In this document: positions 32,403-41,241 of the stretch, in pieces
Layout: each line of letters begins with the position of its first letter
How positions within the stretch are numbered: the first letter of the stretch is position 1
From: 73-13 sp035556075
GTDB taxonomy: Bacteria; Actinomycetota; Actinomycetes; Actinomycetales; Microbacteriaceae
Direction of reading: 5' to 3'
Length of the DNA: 64,000 nucleotides
Assembly (NCBI GenBank): GCA_035556075.1
Contig: DATMFQ010000006.1
Location: forward strand, 62,001 to 126,000
The notes under the pieces: generated by a model
The model's input: only the letters and a program-made list of their open reading frames with translations
Told to the model about the DNA's origin: nothing
Databases searched by the model: none
Program-made: the position numbers and the translations under genes

Positions 32403-33797
32403 ATGAGTGAGGTCTCGGCAGAGGGCGAGGCGACCCCGCCCGCGGCCGAACCCGCGCGCCCGGACACGCCCGGCACGACAGCGGGTGACCCGCCGCCCGC
32501 GAAGCAGCCGGCGGCGAAACGACCGGTGCGATCCGGCGCGGCGGCGGCCCGCGGCACCGCCGCCCGGACGACGAAGGCGACACCCGCCAAGTCCACGTCC
32601 ACGAGGACCACCAAATCGGCGTCCGGGGTGCGGGCCACGTCGACTCCCGAGGAGCCCGCCGCGGCGAGTGCAGCGAGCTCGGCGAAACCTGCGAAGCCTG
32701 CAGGGACGAAGGCGGCTTCGCCGAGATCCACCGCCGCAAAACCTGCGGCAGCGAAGTCGACGACTCGCTCGACCGCCAAGCCGACCGCGGTCAAGTCGGG
32801 GTCCGCGACGCCGCGGAAGCGGCCGGTGAAGCCGACCGCGGCCGCCAGCGCCGCGAAGCCCGCGAATCCACCGGCGACGGAGCCGGAGGAGGCCGTCGAG
32901 GACGCACCGCCGGTCGATTCGGTGGAGACGACCGAGGCATCGACGCTGCCCGAGCCGGAACAGCCAGCCGCCCCAGCCCCCGATTCGACAGCCGACGCAG
33001 CCCCTGACGAGCCCTCCGCCGAGCCCGCAACCGCGATCCCGGTGCTCGAACTCGTGGGGCTGACGAAGCGATACGGAGACTTTCGGGCCGCGGACGATGT
33101 CACGCTCTCCCTTGACGCGGGCACGTTCACCGGGATCGTCGGGCCGAACGGTGCCGGCAAGACGACGACCCTCTCGATGATTACGGGCCTGCTGCGTCCG
33201 ACGAGCGGGGTCGTCAGGGTCGCGGGGATCGACGTGTGGCGCGATCCGGTCGCGGCGAAGCGCCTCATCGGTGTGCTCCCCGACCGGCTCCACACCTTCG
33301 ACCGCCTCACCGGTGGCCAGCTGCTCTACTACACGGGCGTGCTGCACGGGCTGAACCGGCACACCGCCCGGCAGCGCACCAAGGAGCTCGCGGAAGCGTT
33401 CCGGGTCGAGCACGCGATGAGTCGCCTCGTCACGGACTACTCCTCGGGCATGCTCAAGAAGATCGCGCTCGCAGCGGCGCTCATTCACGCGCCCCGCCTG
33501 CTCGTGCTCGACGAGCCCTTCGAGTCGGTCGACCCGGTCTCCGCGATGACCGTCGTCCAGATTCTGCGCGACTACGCGGCGGGCGGTGGCACCGTCCTGC
33601 TGTCGAGCCACTCGATGGAGCTCGTGCAACGGATCTGCGACCATGTCGCCGTCATCGTCGAGGGTCGGCTCATCGCCGGCGGTACGGTCGACGAGGTGCG
33701 AGGCGACCAGTCGCTGCAGGTGCGCTTCATCGAGCTCGCCGGTTCCGACGCCGAATCGATTGCGGACCTCACATGGTTGCATCGCTTCTCGAGCTGA
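32403..33797 (+). CDS. ABC transporter ATPase with long basic Ala/Pro/Lys tail
   Basis: 464 aa. Residues 1-215 are low-complexity: an Ala/Pro/Lys/Thr-rich section with histone-H1-like repeats (AAKPAAAKSTTRSTAKP) then an acidic Glu/Pro section. The ATPase follows: Walker A GPNGAGKTT, signature YSSGMLKKI, Walker B LLVLDEPFESVD, H-loop SSHSMELV. It overlaps the downstream permease by 25 nt, so it energises that exporter. The tail is not part of any ABC domain; it might bind nucleic acid or the envelope, or simply be disordered. Confidence 0.85.
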   Translation: MSEVSAEGEATPPAAEPARPDTPGTTAGDPPPAKQPAAKRPVRSGAAAARGTAARTTKATPAKSTSTRTTKSASGVRATSTPEEPAAASAASSAKPAKPAGTKAASPRSTAAKPAAAKSTTRSTAKPTAVKSGSATPRKRPVKPTAAASAAKPANPPATEPEEAVEDAPPVDSVETTEASTLPEPEQPAAPAPDSTADAAPDEPSAEPATAIPVLELVGLTKRYGDFRAADDVTLSLDAGTFTGIVGPNGAGKTTTLSMITGLLRPTSGVVRVAGIDVWRDPVAAKRLIGVLPDRLHTFDRLTGGQLLYYTGVLHGLNRHTARQRTKELAEAFRVEHAMSRLVTDYSSGMLKKIALAAALIHAPRLLVLDEPFESVDPVSAMTVVQILRDYAAGGGTVLLSSHSMELVQRICDHVAVIVEGRLIAGGTVDEVRGDQSLQVRFIELAGSDAESIADLTWLHRFSS

Positions 33798-35335
33798 GGC
33801 TGCGCGGCGTCGCGAACCGCGTGCTGCGGCCGCGGAGCCGGGCGGAGCAGGTCACCTCGGTGCTCATGGGTCTCGCCGTCATCGCGGTGGTCAGCGGCAT
33901 CGTGCTGCTGACGGGCTTTGGTGCCGAGACCACGTCGGAACTGCGTCGCACGACCTTTGTCGCCGTCGGCGCGGTCGTCGTCCTCGCATTCTGGCTCGTC
34001 CCGTTCGTGGTCCGGACCACCGGCGGGGTCGAGCCCCGCGCATTCACCGCCTATCCGATCCCGCCGAGGCGCCTGGCCGTCGCGCTCGCGGCGACCGCGG
34101 TCGTGAGCGGACCAGCGCTGCTGCTCGTCCTGCTCCTCATCGCCAATGTCGTCGCCTGGGCCGCTGCCGGCCCCGGCCCGGCGCTCGCCGCGGCGGGCTC
34201 CGGCATGCTGCTCCTGGCCACCGCCGTCCTCGGCTCGCTCGTCGCCGCCGCACTCGCCAGCGACGGCATCGTGTGGCGCAACATCACCGGCGTGGTCGCG
34301 GTCACGATCATCGCGGTGCTCGCCCCGCTGCTGCTGCTCCTCGACTGGAGCGTGCTCGGCCTCACCTACCTCCGACGGATCGCCGCGGCGCTCGAGTGGA
34401 CCCCTTTCGGTGTCGCGTGGTCGGTGCCGGCGGAGGTCGCGCTCGGTGAGCCGGGCCTGGCCTGGCTCCGGGTGGGAGTGGCCGTCGGTGTCCTCGCCGT
34501 GCTCTGGTTCGCGTGGGAGGGCCTCGTGCGCTACGGGGCGACCCGACGGGCACGCGCCGTCGATATGCGGGCGGAGCTGCGGCTCGGCGCCTTCGAGGTG
34601 CTCCCCGACACGCAGTCGGGCGTCGTCGCCGCGCGCAGTGTCACGTACTGGCTCCGCGATCCGCGGTATCTCGTGCCGCTCCTCATGCTGCCGATCATCC
34701 CGGCGGGCATCGTCCTCGCCTTCTGGCTCGCGGGCATCCCCTGGGAGTTCATGGTGTGGCTGCCGATCCCGCTCGTCAGCCTGCTCATCGGCTGGTCGGT
34801 GCACAACGACGTCGCCGCCGACGGGACCGCCTTCTGGCTCCACGTCGTCGCCTCCGTCCGTGGGCGTGCCGACCGCTGGGGGCGCATCCTCGTCCCCGGC
34901 GTCATCGGCCTCGTCGTCGCGGTCGGCGGCGGTATCGCGAGCGCTGCCCTGGTCGACGATGATCGCCTCGCGTTGCCGATCGTGGGCCTCAGCATCTGCG
35001 CGCTGCTCGTCGGCCTCGGCGTGGGCAGTGCTGCCTCCGCGCTCGCACCGTACCCGACGGTGCGTCCCGGCGATGGGCCGTTCCAGCAGCCGCAGGGATC
35101 GAGCCGCGGCGCCGGGGGGAAGCAGATCGCCTCGCTGCTCATCGCCGTCGCCCTGTGCCTGCCGGTCGTCGCCGCGATCGTGACGGCGGTGGCCGCCGGA
35201 TCTGGTGACTTCACGGTGGCGGTGGCCACCGCATTCGGCCTCGGGGTCGTCGTGCTCGTCGCGGGGGTCGAGCTTGGCGCGCTCGCGATGCGCCGCCGTG
35301 CACCCGAGCTGCTCGCCTTCACCCAGCAGAACTGA
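33773..35335 (+). CDS. ABC transporter permease, multi-TM
   Basis: 520 aa beginning MVASLLELRLRGVANRVLR. At least ten hydrophobic segments are visible in two halves separated by a cytoplasmic stretch (about 250-300, RARAVDMRAELRLGAFEVLPDTQSG). This is the layout of ABC-2-like bacterial permeases paired with a single ATPase. The start lies inside the ATPase gene in another frame (25-nt overlap), implying coupled translation. The exported substrate is unknown. Confidence 0.82.
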   Translation: MVASLLELRLRGVANRVLRPRSRAEQVTSVLMGLAVIAVVSGIVLLTGFGAETTSELRRTTFVAVGAVVVLAFWLVPFVVRTTGGVEPRAFTAYPIPPRRLAVALAATAVVSGPALLLVLLLIANVVAWAAAGPGPALAAAGSGMLLLATAVLGSLVAAALASDGIVWRNITGVVAVTIIAVLAPLLLLLDWSVLGLTYLRRIAAALEWTPFGVAWSVPAEVALGEPGLAWLRVGVAVGVLAVLWFAWEGLVRYGATRRARAVDMRAELRLGAFEVLPDTQSGVVAARSVTYWLRDPRYLVPLLMLPIIPAGIVLAFWLAGIPWEFMVWLPIPLVSLLIGWSVHNDVAADGTAFWLHVVASVRGRADRWGRILVPGVIGLVVAVGGGIASAALVDDDRLALPIVGLSICALLVGLGVGSAASALAPYPTVRPGDGPFQQPQGSSRGAGGKQIASLLIAVALCLPVVAAIVTAVAAGSGDFTVAVATAFGLGVVVLVAGVELGALAMRRRAPELLAFTQQN

Positions 35336-35348
35336 TCGGTGCGCGGCG

Positions 35349-35354
35349 TAGGCT
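35349..35354 (+). promoter_or_regulatory. -10 box TAGGCT
   Basis: TAGGCT is 6 nt before the ATG of the DUF3039 gene at 35361, another leaderless arrangement. Confidence 0.55.
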
Positions 35355-35360
35355 CTCCGC

Positions 35361-35633
35361 ATGACCGAGCGCATGACCGACACCGACCACAGTGGCGGCG
35401 GGACCGACGTCCTCGACCGCGAGCTGGAGCAGCTGCTCGAGGGTGAGCTCACCGAGGACGGCGACCACGACCGCTTCTCCCACTACGCCCCGCGCGCGAA
35501 GATCATGGAGGCGATGGTGACCGGCGTGCCGATCCGCGCGCTCTGCGGCAAGAAGTGGGTCCCGTCGCGCGACCCCGAGAAGTTCCCGATCTGCCCGAGC
35601 TGCAAGGAGATCTACGAGTCCCTCGCCGAGTGA
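35361..35633 (+). CDS. DUF3039 family protein
   Basis: 90 aa. The DUF3039 core is RFSHYAPRAKIMEAMVTGVPIRALCGKKWVPSRDPEKFPICPSCKEIYESL, with three cysteines (Cys of ALCGK and CPSC) that could bind a metal. The family is restricted to actinobacteria and has no known function. Its location beside pncB and murI matches conserved synteny. Confidence 0.9.
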   Translation: MTERMTDTDHSGGGTDVLDRELEQLLEGELTEDGDHDRFSHYAPRAKIMEAMVTGVPIRALCGKKWVPSRDPEKFPICPSCKEIYESLAE

Positions 35634-35640
35634 CGTCTCG

Positions 35641-35662
35641 TCCTCCGCACCGTCGCGGAGGA
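35641..35662. terminator. Bidirectional hairpin between DUF3039 gene and pncB
   Basis: TCCTCCGC (35641-35648) pairs with GCGGAGGA (35655-35662) around a 6-nt loop. It lies between two convergent stops, so it may serve both transcripts. A GAATGC site begins at 35661. Confidence 0.55.
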
Positions 35663-35674
35663 ATGCGGGCCCAG

Positions 35675-36967
35675 TCAGCGGTAGATCGTCGGGATCGCGG
35701 GATCCCCGCGCGAGAGCCGCAGCGCGTCGGCCGGCAGTTCGGTGATGGCGACCTCGTGGTGCGCCCGGGCCGCCGCAACACCCGCTGGTCCCAGCAGGCT
35801 CGGCTCGACCACCCCGTCCTGGATGTACGTGATTTCGAGGGCACGGCCGCTGGCATCCGTCGGCGGCGCCTCCTCGACGTAGATCGTCTCCTCGACGGCG
35901 GTCCCGCCGCGCAGCGTGCGATAGGCCGTCTTGCGGCCGCCGACCCCGACCTTCGCCTCGGAGGTCTTCGCGACCGAGTGCCAGCTGCCGCCGTCATCCC
36001 GGTGGGCGACGAGCTTGAAGACCATGCCGGCCGCCGGGTGCCCCGACCCCGTCGCGACACTCGTGCCGACCCCGTAGGAGTCGACCGGTGCGCTCTGCAG
36101 CGCCGCGATCGCGTGCTCATCGAGGTCATTCGTCACGGTGATCTTGGTGTCCCGCGCGCCGAGCGCGTCGAGCTGCGCCCGGACCTCGCGGACGACGACG
36201 GGGAGGTCGCCCGAGTCGATACGGACAGCGCCGAGGCCGGTCCCGGCGACCCGCACGGCGGTCTCGACGCCCGCGGTGATGTCGTAGGTGTCGACGAGGA
36301 GGGTCGTGCCGGGGCCGAGTGCCGCGACCTGCGCGGCGAAGGCCTCCTCCTCGCTGTCGTGCAGCAGGGTGAAGGAGTGCGCGGCGGTGCCCATCGTCGG
36401 CACACCCCAGCTGCGCCCGGCCTCCAGGTTGCTCGTCGCGGCGAATCCGGCGATGAACGCGGCCCGTGCCGCCGCCACCGCGCTCACCTCCCCGGTGCGG
36501 CGGCTGCCCATCTCGGCGATCGGCCGACCGCCGGCGGCTTGGACCATCCGGCTCGCGGCACCGGCGACGGCCGAGTCGTAGTTGAGCACGGACAGCGTCA
36601 GGGTCTCGAGGATGACCGCGTCCGCGAAGGTGCCGTCGAGGCGCAGCACCGGTGACCCGGGGAACAGCAGTTCGCCCTCCCGGTACCCGGTGATCGTGCC
36701 GCGGAAGCGGTAGTCGGCGAGCCAGTCGAGTGCGTCGGTGCCGACGACCCGATGCTCGCGCAGCCAGCCAAGCTCCGCATCGCCGAAGCGGAAGTCCTCG
36801 ATGAGATCGATGAGCCGGCCGGTCCCGGCGACGACGCCGTAGCGGCGGCCGGTTGGCAGTCGCCGCGTGAAGACCTCGAAGACGCACGCGCGCTCGTGCC
36901 GCCCACTGCCCATGGCAGCCTCGAGCATCGTGAGCTCATAGCGGTCGGTGCGGAGCGCGGACGTCAC
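35675..36967 (-). CDS. pncB: Nicotinate phosphoribosyltransferase
   Basis: 430 aa. Opening TDRYELTMLEAAM, middle ISDF-like LDGTFADAVILETLTLSVLNYDSAVAGAASRM, RRTGEVSAVAAARAAFIAGFAATSN and the phosphoribosyl-binding IRIDSGDL and GVGTSVATG are all conserved. It converts nicotinate and PRPP to nicotinate mononucleotide for NAD salvage in the cytoplasm. GTG start with -10 TAGGGT (complement of 36974-36979) 6 nt upstream. Divergent from murI. Confidence 0.95.
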   Translation of the reverse strand: MTSALRTDRYELTMLEAAMGSGRHERACVFEVFTRRLPTGRRYGVVAGTGRLIDLIEDFRFGDAELGWLREHRVVGTDALDWLADYRFRGTITGYREGELLFPGSPVLRLDGTFADAVILETLTLSVLNYDSAVAGAASRMVQAAGGRPIAEMGSRRTGEVSAVAAARAAFIAGFAATSNLEAGRSWGVPTMGTAAHSFTLLHDSEEEAFAAQVAALGPGTTLLVDTYDITAGVETAVRVAGTGLGAVRIDSGDLPVVVREVRAQLDALGARDTKITVTNDLDEHAIAALQSAPVDSYGVGTSVATGSGHPAAGMVFKLVAHRDDGGSWHSVAKTSEAKVGVGGRKTAYRTLRGGTAVEETIYVEEAPPTDASGRALEITYIQDGVVEPSLLGPAGVAAARAHHEVAITELPADALRLSRGDPAIPTIYR

Positions 36968-37050
36968 GCCTCGACCCTAGCCCCGCGGGCGGCACCGCGG
37001 TGTCGGGGTGCCCGGCCGAGAGCACCGTGCGCGCGGGGGAGAATAGGAGG

Positions 37051-37878
37051 GTGCGGGATGCGGCGATCGGGGTGTTTGACTCCGGGGTCGGTGGGCTCAC
37101 GGTGGCCCGGGCGATCATCGATCAGCTGCCCCGCGAGGCGATCCACTACGTCGGCGACACGGCGCACGGCCCCTACGGTCCGCTGCCGATCGCCGAGGTC
37201 CGCGCCCACGCGCTCCGCGTCCTGGACGGGCTCGTCGCCTCGGGCGTCAAGGCCCTCGTCATCGCGTGCAACACGGCGAGCGCGGCAATGCTCCGCGATG
37301 CCCGAGAGCGCTTCACGGGTGGGTACGGGATCCCCGTCGTCGAGGTGATTCAGCCAGCCGTCCGGGCAGCGGTGCGCCAGACCCGAAACCGCCGAGTCGG
37401 CGTCATCGGCACGGTCGGCACGGTGCAGTCCCTCGCCTACGAGGATGCCTTCGCGGCGGCCAGCGAGCTGACGATCACGACGCAGGCGTGCCCGCGATTC
37501 GTCGAGTTCGTCGAGGCCGGGGTGACGACCGGGCCCGAGTTGCTCGCCGTCGCCGAGGAGTACCTCGCGCCGCTGCGTGACGCCGATGTCGACACGCTCG
37601 TGCTCGGCTGCACGCACTACCCGCTCATCGCCGCGGCGATCCAGTACGTCATCGGCCAGGAGGTGACGCTCATCTCCTCCGCGGAGGAGACCGCCTTCGA
37701 CGTGTACCGGACGCTCATGCGGCACGGGCTTGAGCGCACCGCCCTGGATGCCCCGGTGCATCACTTCGAGGCGACCGGTGAGGACGGCGATCGGTTCCGG
37801 CGACTTGCCCAGCGTTTCCTTGGCCCGGAGATCGTCCGGGTCGCACCCTACGAGCCGACGGCACGGCAGAACGGATGA
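37051..37878 (+). CDS. murI: Glutamate racemase
   Basis: 275 aa from the GTG at 37051, immediately preceded by TAGGAGG; the frame is open upstream to 37000 but FDSGVGG at residues 9-15 is the normal N-terminal distance. Catalytic cysteines are in VIACNTASA and LGCTHYPL; YVGDTAHGPYG and GVIGTVGTV are also conserved. It makes D-glutamate for peptidoglycan. Overlaps rph by 4 nt. Confidence 0.95.
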   Translation: MRDAAIGVFDSGVGGLTVARAIIDQLPREAIHYVGDTAHGPYGPLPIAEVRAHALRVLDGLVASGVKALVIACNTASAAMLRDARERFTGGYGIPVVEVIQPAVRAAVRQTRNRRVGVIGTVGTVQSLAYEDAFAAASELTITTQACPRFVEFVEAGVTTGPELLAVAEEYLAPLRDADVDTLVLGCTHYPLIAAAIQYVIGQEVTLISSAEETAFDVYRTLMRHGLERTALDAPVHHFEATGEDGDRFRRLAQRFLGPEIVRVAPYEPTARQNG

Positions 37879-38609
37879 CCGACATGACCCGGATCGATGG
37901 ACGGATGCAGGATGCGCTGCGCGAGGTGACGATTGCGCGCGGCTGGAGCACCCAGGCGGAGGGCAGCGCGCTCATCTCCTTCGGGCGGACGAAGGTGCTG
38001 TGCACGGCGTCGTTCACCCCCGGCGTGCCTCGCTGGCTCACCGGTAAGGGCACCGGCTGGGTGACGGCCGAGTATGCGATGCTGCCGCGGGCGACGAACA
38101 CCCGCAATGACCGCGAGTCGATCAAGGGCCGCGTCGGCGGCCGTACCCACGAGATCTCGCGGCTCATTGGCCGGGCACTGCGCGCGGTGATCGACACGAA
38201 GTCGCTCGGGGAGAACACGATCGTCATCGACTGCGATGTCCTGCAGGCCGATGGCGGGACCCGAACCGCTGCGATCACCGGCGCCTACGTCGCGCTTGCG
38301 GATGCGATCGAGTGGGCGCGGCAGCGAGGGCACATCGGCAAGTCCTCGCAGCCGCTTATCGACTCGGTCGCCGCGGTCTCGGTCGGCATCGTCGACGGCG
38401 AGCCGCTGCTGGACCTCGAGTATCGGGAGGATTCCCGCGCGGAGACTGACATGAACGTCGTCGTGACGGGTCGGGGTCTTTTCGTCGAGGTGCAGGGCAC
38501 CGCGGAGGGCGCGCCCTTCGACAAGCGGGAGCTTGACGCGATGCTGGCGCTCGCGCTCACCGGGACGTCGCGGCTCGCCGAGCTGCAGCGCGAGGCGCTC
38601 GCGGGATGA
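37875..38609 (+). CDS. rph: Ribonuclease PH
   Basis: 244 aa. RNase PH signatures: GSALISFGRTKVLCTASF, PRATNTRNDRESIKGRVGGRTHEISRLIGRALR, the phosphate-binding VLQADGGTRTAAITGA and the catalytic Asp region EDSRAETDMNVV. It trims tRNA 3' ends phosphorolytically and forms a hexamer. Located between murI and rdgB with ATGA overlaps on both sides, the standard actinobacterial arrangement. Confidence 0.96.
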   Translation: MTDMTRIDGRMQDALREVTIARGWSTQAEGSALISFGRTKVLCTASFTPGVPRWLTGKGTGWVTAEYAMLPRATNTRNDRESIKGRVGGRTHEISRLIGRALRAVIDTKSLGENTIVIDCDVLQADGGTRTAAITGAYVALADAIEWARQRGHIGKSSQPLIDSVAAVSVGIVDGEPLLDLEYREDSRAETDMNVVVTGRGLFVEVQGTAEGAPFDKRELDAMLALALTGTSRLAELQREALAG

Positions 38610-39226
38610 ATGCGGCCCCCGGCACCGCCCGCCCGCTGACGCTGGTCCTGGCCACCCGCAATGCGCACAAGGTCACCGAGCTCACCGCGATCCTCGGGCC
38701 CCTGCTCGACGGCGTGGAGCTCCGGTCACTGCCAGCGCATGCCCCGGACCCAGTCGAGGACGGTGCGACCTTTGCGGACAACGCCCTCATCAAGGCCCGC
38801 TCTGCGGCCGCAGCGACGGGGCTGCCAGCGCTTGCGGATGACTCGGGCATCGCGGTGGCTGCGCTCGGTGGTGCCCCGGGCATTCACTCGGCGCGCTACG
38901 CCGGGACCCGCGATGACCGCGACAATCTCGAACTGTTGCTGCGCAACATGGTTGGGGTGACGGACCGCCGCGCCGCGTTCGTGTGCGCCGCGGCGTATGT
39001 GCATCCCGACGGCACGGAGCTTGTCGAGGTCCGGGAGTGGCCGGGGCGCGTGCTCGAGGCGCCCGCGGGGGAGCACGGCTTCGGCTACGACCCGATCTTC
39101 CAGCCGGACGACGCCGAGGTCGCCTCGGCCGAGCTGACCCCCGCGGAGAAAAACGCGCGCAGCCACCGCACTCGCGCATTCATGGCGCTGCTTCCCGCCG
39201 CCCTCACCCACCTGTCCCGCGCCTGA
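38606..39226 (+). CDS. rdgB: RdgB/HAM1 non-canonical purine NTP pyrophosphatase
   Basis: 206 aa. Motifs: LATRNAHKVTEL (substrate loop), ATFADNALIKARSAA, ALADDSGIAVAALGGAPGIHSARYAG, and the C-terminal HGFGYDPIFQP...SHRTRA. It hydrolyses dITP, XTP and related nucleotides to prevent misincorporation. It overlaps rph by 4 nt and closes the murI-rph-rdgB operon. Confidence 0.95.
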   Translation: MNAAPGTARPLTLVLATRNAHKVTELTAILGPLLDGVELRSLPAHAPDPVEDGATFADNALIKARSAAAATGLPALADDSGIAVAALGGAPGIHSARYAGTRDDRDNLELLLRNMVGVTDRRAAFVCAAAYVHPDGTELVEVREWPGRVLEAPAGEHGFGYDPIFQPDDAEVASAELTPAEKNARSHRTRAFMALLPAALTHLSRA

Positions 39227-39227
39227 T

Positions 39228-39241
39228 CCCAGGGGCCTGGG
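39228..39241. terminator. Short palindrome between rdgB and dedA
   Basis: CCCAGGGGCCTGGG is a perfect palindrome 1 nt beyond the rdgB stop and 9 nt from the convergent DedA stop. It is weak as a terminator and assigned mainly on position. Confidence 0.35.
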
Positions 39242-39250
39242 CCGGCCGGG

Positions 39251-40006
39251 CTAGTCGTCGAGGTCGACCATGAGGGATTCGACCTCGTCGTGGCTCGCGA
39301 CCTTGTTGCCCGCGCGACGCGCCTTGATACGGCCCTGGATGTAGTGGATCGCCGTCGGCACGACCGCGACGAGCACCGCGAGGATGAGAATGATGTCGAT
39401 GTACTCGACGACGAGGTCGGACAGCGACGGGATGTGCCACGAGCCGATGCTGAACGGCGGGATGAAGCCCAGCAGGAAGCCGACGAAGGTGAGGCCGGTG
39501 CCCCAGGCGATCGCGCCGATGGCGTTGTACAGCGAGTACTTCTTGTAGTTCATGTGCCCGACGCCGGCCATGACGGGGGTGAGCGTCCGGACCACTGGCA
39601 CGAACCGCGCGAGGATGACGGTGAGCCCGCCGAAGCGGTGGAAGAACGCGCTCGTGCGCTTGACGTTCTCGATCGAGAACAACCCCGACTCCTTGCGCTC
39701 GAACAGCGCCGGACCGCCCTTGTGTCCGATGAGGTAGCCGATCTCGCCCCCGACGAATGCGGCGACGGAGATCGACAGGCACACGAGCCAGATCGGCACC
39801 ATGATCCCGGTCGGATCCTCGCGCATCGTGCCGGTGAAGGTGAGCACCCCGGTGATGAGCAGCAGCGTGTCGCCCGGGAGGATGAAGCCAACGAGGAGCG
39901 CCGTCTCGCTGAAGATGATCGCGCAGACGACGAGCAGGGCCCACGGGCCCGCGGCATTGAGGATCCCGGCGGGATCAAGGAATGGGATGAGCGCGGCGGG
40001 ATGCAT
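39251..40006 (-). CDS. DedA/VTT-domain membrane protein
   Basis: 251 aa from the ATG at 40006, with leaderless -10 TAGGCT (complement of 40014-40019) 7 nt upstream. DedA features: ETALLVGFILPGDTLLL, GYLIGHKGGP, FFHRFGGLTVILARFVPVVRTLTPVMAGVGHM (the conserved R-F-x-P...G motif) and several membrane helices. Family members flip or recycle lipid carriers such as undecaprenyl phosphate. The C-terminus is a basic then acidic tail. Confidence 0.93.
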   Translation of the reverse strand: MHPAALIPFLDPAGILNAAGPWALLVVCAIIFSETALLVGFILPGDTLLLITGVLTFTGTMREDPTGIMVPIWLVCLSISVAAFVGGEIGYLIGHKGGPALFERKESGLFSIENVKRTSAFFHRFGGLTVILARFVPVVRTLTPVMAGVGHMNYKKYSLYNAIGAIAWGTGLTFVGFLLGFIPPFSIGSWHIPSLSDLVVEYIDIILILAVLVAVVPTAIHYIQGRIKARRAGNKVASHDEVESLMVDLDD

Positions 40007-40069
40007 CGGGCTCAGCCTAGTGGTCGCGGCGCAGCGCACCCATGTCGTCCGCGGTGGCGTGGGTGAACC

Positions 40070-40639
40070 TCACGGCGCGTCGCGCTGCTCCCAGTCATCC
40101 TCGCTCGTGTCAGCGAGTGCCTCGAGGAAGCGGATGACGACCTCGCGCTCCTGCGGGGCGAGGGCCGCGGCGACCCGGAAACGGCGCGCGTGCTCGCGTC
40201 CGACGGTGAGCTCCGCTGACGTGCGGGTGTCGGGATTGACGGAGATCGTGATCGAGCGTCGGTCGGTCGGGTGCGGGGCCCGGATGATGTGCCCGGCGGC
40301 CTCGAGGCGGTCGAGCAGCTTCGTCGTCGCGGCGCTCGAAATGCTCAAGTGCTCGGCGATGTCCTTCGCGGTGACGAGACGCTGCTGGTCCGACATGACG
40401 ATCGCGAGCCGCAGCGCTTTCATGTCGGACTCGCCGAGCTGCATGAATCGCTGTGAGGCGCGGGTGACGCGCTGCTCAGCCTCTCGCCAGCGGAACATTG
40501 CGTCCATGACGCGCACGACCTGTCCGAGGTCGCGTTCTTCGAGCCCGGTGAGATCGAGGAGACGTCCTCGAGCGTCCGCGACGCGGGGGTCGTGCAGGCG
40601 CATCGCAACCTCAGGCTCCACACTCCTGCGCCTGGTCAT
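40070..40639 (-). CDS. MarR-family regulator, likely CrtR of the carotenoid operon
   Basis: 189 aa. MarR winged helix: ESDMKALRLAIVMSDQQRLVTAKDIAEHLSISSAATTKLLDRLEAAGHIIRAPHPTDRRSITISVNPDT. It is divergently placed 65 bp from idi-crtE, as is CrtR in Corynebacterium, which represses the carotenoid operon and is relieved by geranylgeranyl diphosphate (known there, inferred here). SD GAGGGG precedes the ATG. The intergenic gap is markedly AT-rich and holds a palindrome. Confidence 0.85.
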   Translation of the reverse strand: MTRRRSVEPEVAMRLHDPRVADARGRLLDLTGLEERDLGQVVRVMDAMFRWREAEQRVTRASQRFMQLGESDMKALRLAIVMSDQQRLVTAKDIAEHLSISSAATTKLLDRLEAAGHIIRAPHPTDRRSITISVNPDTRTSAELTVGREHARRFRVAAALAPQEREVVIRFLEALADTSEDDWEQRDAP

Positions 40640-40663
40640 GAACCCCTCATTGAGTCAATTAGC

Positions 40664-40687
40664 TATATAAGGTTAGATACTATCTAA
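40664..40687 (+). promoter_or_regulatory. Carotenoid operon promoter/operator region
   Basis: TATATAA (from 40664) is a good -10, and TTAGATACTATCTAA (40673-40687) is a 7-bp inverted repeat at the expected transcription start. It is the only distinctly AT-rich stretch nearby. A MarR dimer bound there would block the operon; SD GGGAAGGA follows at 40688. Confidence 0.55.
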
Positions 40688-40704
40688 GGGAAGGAATAAT
40701 CTGC

Positions 40705-41241
40705 ATGGACCACGAGCGCGTAGTGCTGCTGGCAGCAGACGGCGAAGAGATCGGCAGTGCGCTGAAGTCCGAAGTTCACGGGCCTGACACGCCGTTGCAC
40801 CTCGCATTCTCCTGCTACGTGCGCGATGAACGCGACCGCATCCTTGTCACGCGACGTTCCCTAGAGAAGCTTACGTGGCCGGGCGTCTGGACGAATTCAT
40901 TCTGCGGGCACCCTCGGCCGAGCGAGCCGGTCGTCGACGCCGTCCGGCGCCATGCGAGGCTCGAGCTCGGCGCCGAGATCGCCGAGTTGCAACTCGAACT
41001 CCCCCTGTTTCGCTACCGTGCCGTCGACGCCTCTGGTGTTGTCGAGCACGAGGTGTGTCCGGTGTACAGCGCGCGCCTCGACTCCGGCCTTCGCCCAAGC
41101 CCCGGCGAGGTGATGGACCACGTGTGGGTCGAGCCGGCCGATCTGGCCGAGGCGACCCGCCGCACCCCGTGGGCCTTCAGCCCCTGGCTCGTCATGCAGG
41201 TCGAGCTCCTCGACCTCTTCCGGGTCGGCGCACCGGCGTGA
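40705..41241 (+). CDS. idi: Isopentenyl-diphosphate delta-isomerase, type 1
   Basis: 178 aa Nudix-fold protein. LHLAFSCYVRDERDRILVTRRSLEKLTWPGVWTNSFCGHPRPSE contains the catalytic Cys in SFCGHP and the metal-binding His. Conserved Glu residues follow in GVVEHEVCPVY. It interconverts IPP and DMAPP, the primer for crtE. First gene of the carotenoid operon, GTGA overlap with crtE. Confidence 0.95.
   Translation: MDHERVVLLAADGEEIGSALKSEVHGPDTPLHLAFSCYVRDERDRILVTRRSLEKLTWPGVWTNSFCGHPRPSEPVVDAVRRHARLELGAEIAELQLELPLFRYRAVDASGVVEHEVCPVYSARLDSGLRPSPGEVMDHVWVEPADLAEATRRTPWAFSPWLVMQVELLDLFRVGAPA

Noticed and set aside
33236..33772. N-terminal extension of the ABC permease
   Set aside because: The upstream open frame is an out-of-frame reading of the ATPase gene; the permease begins at the ATG at 33773.
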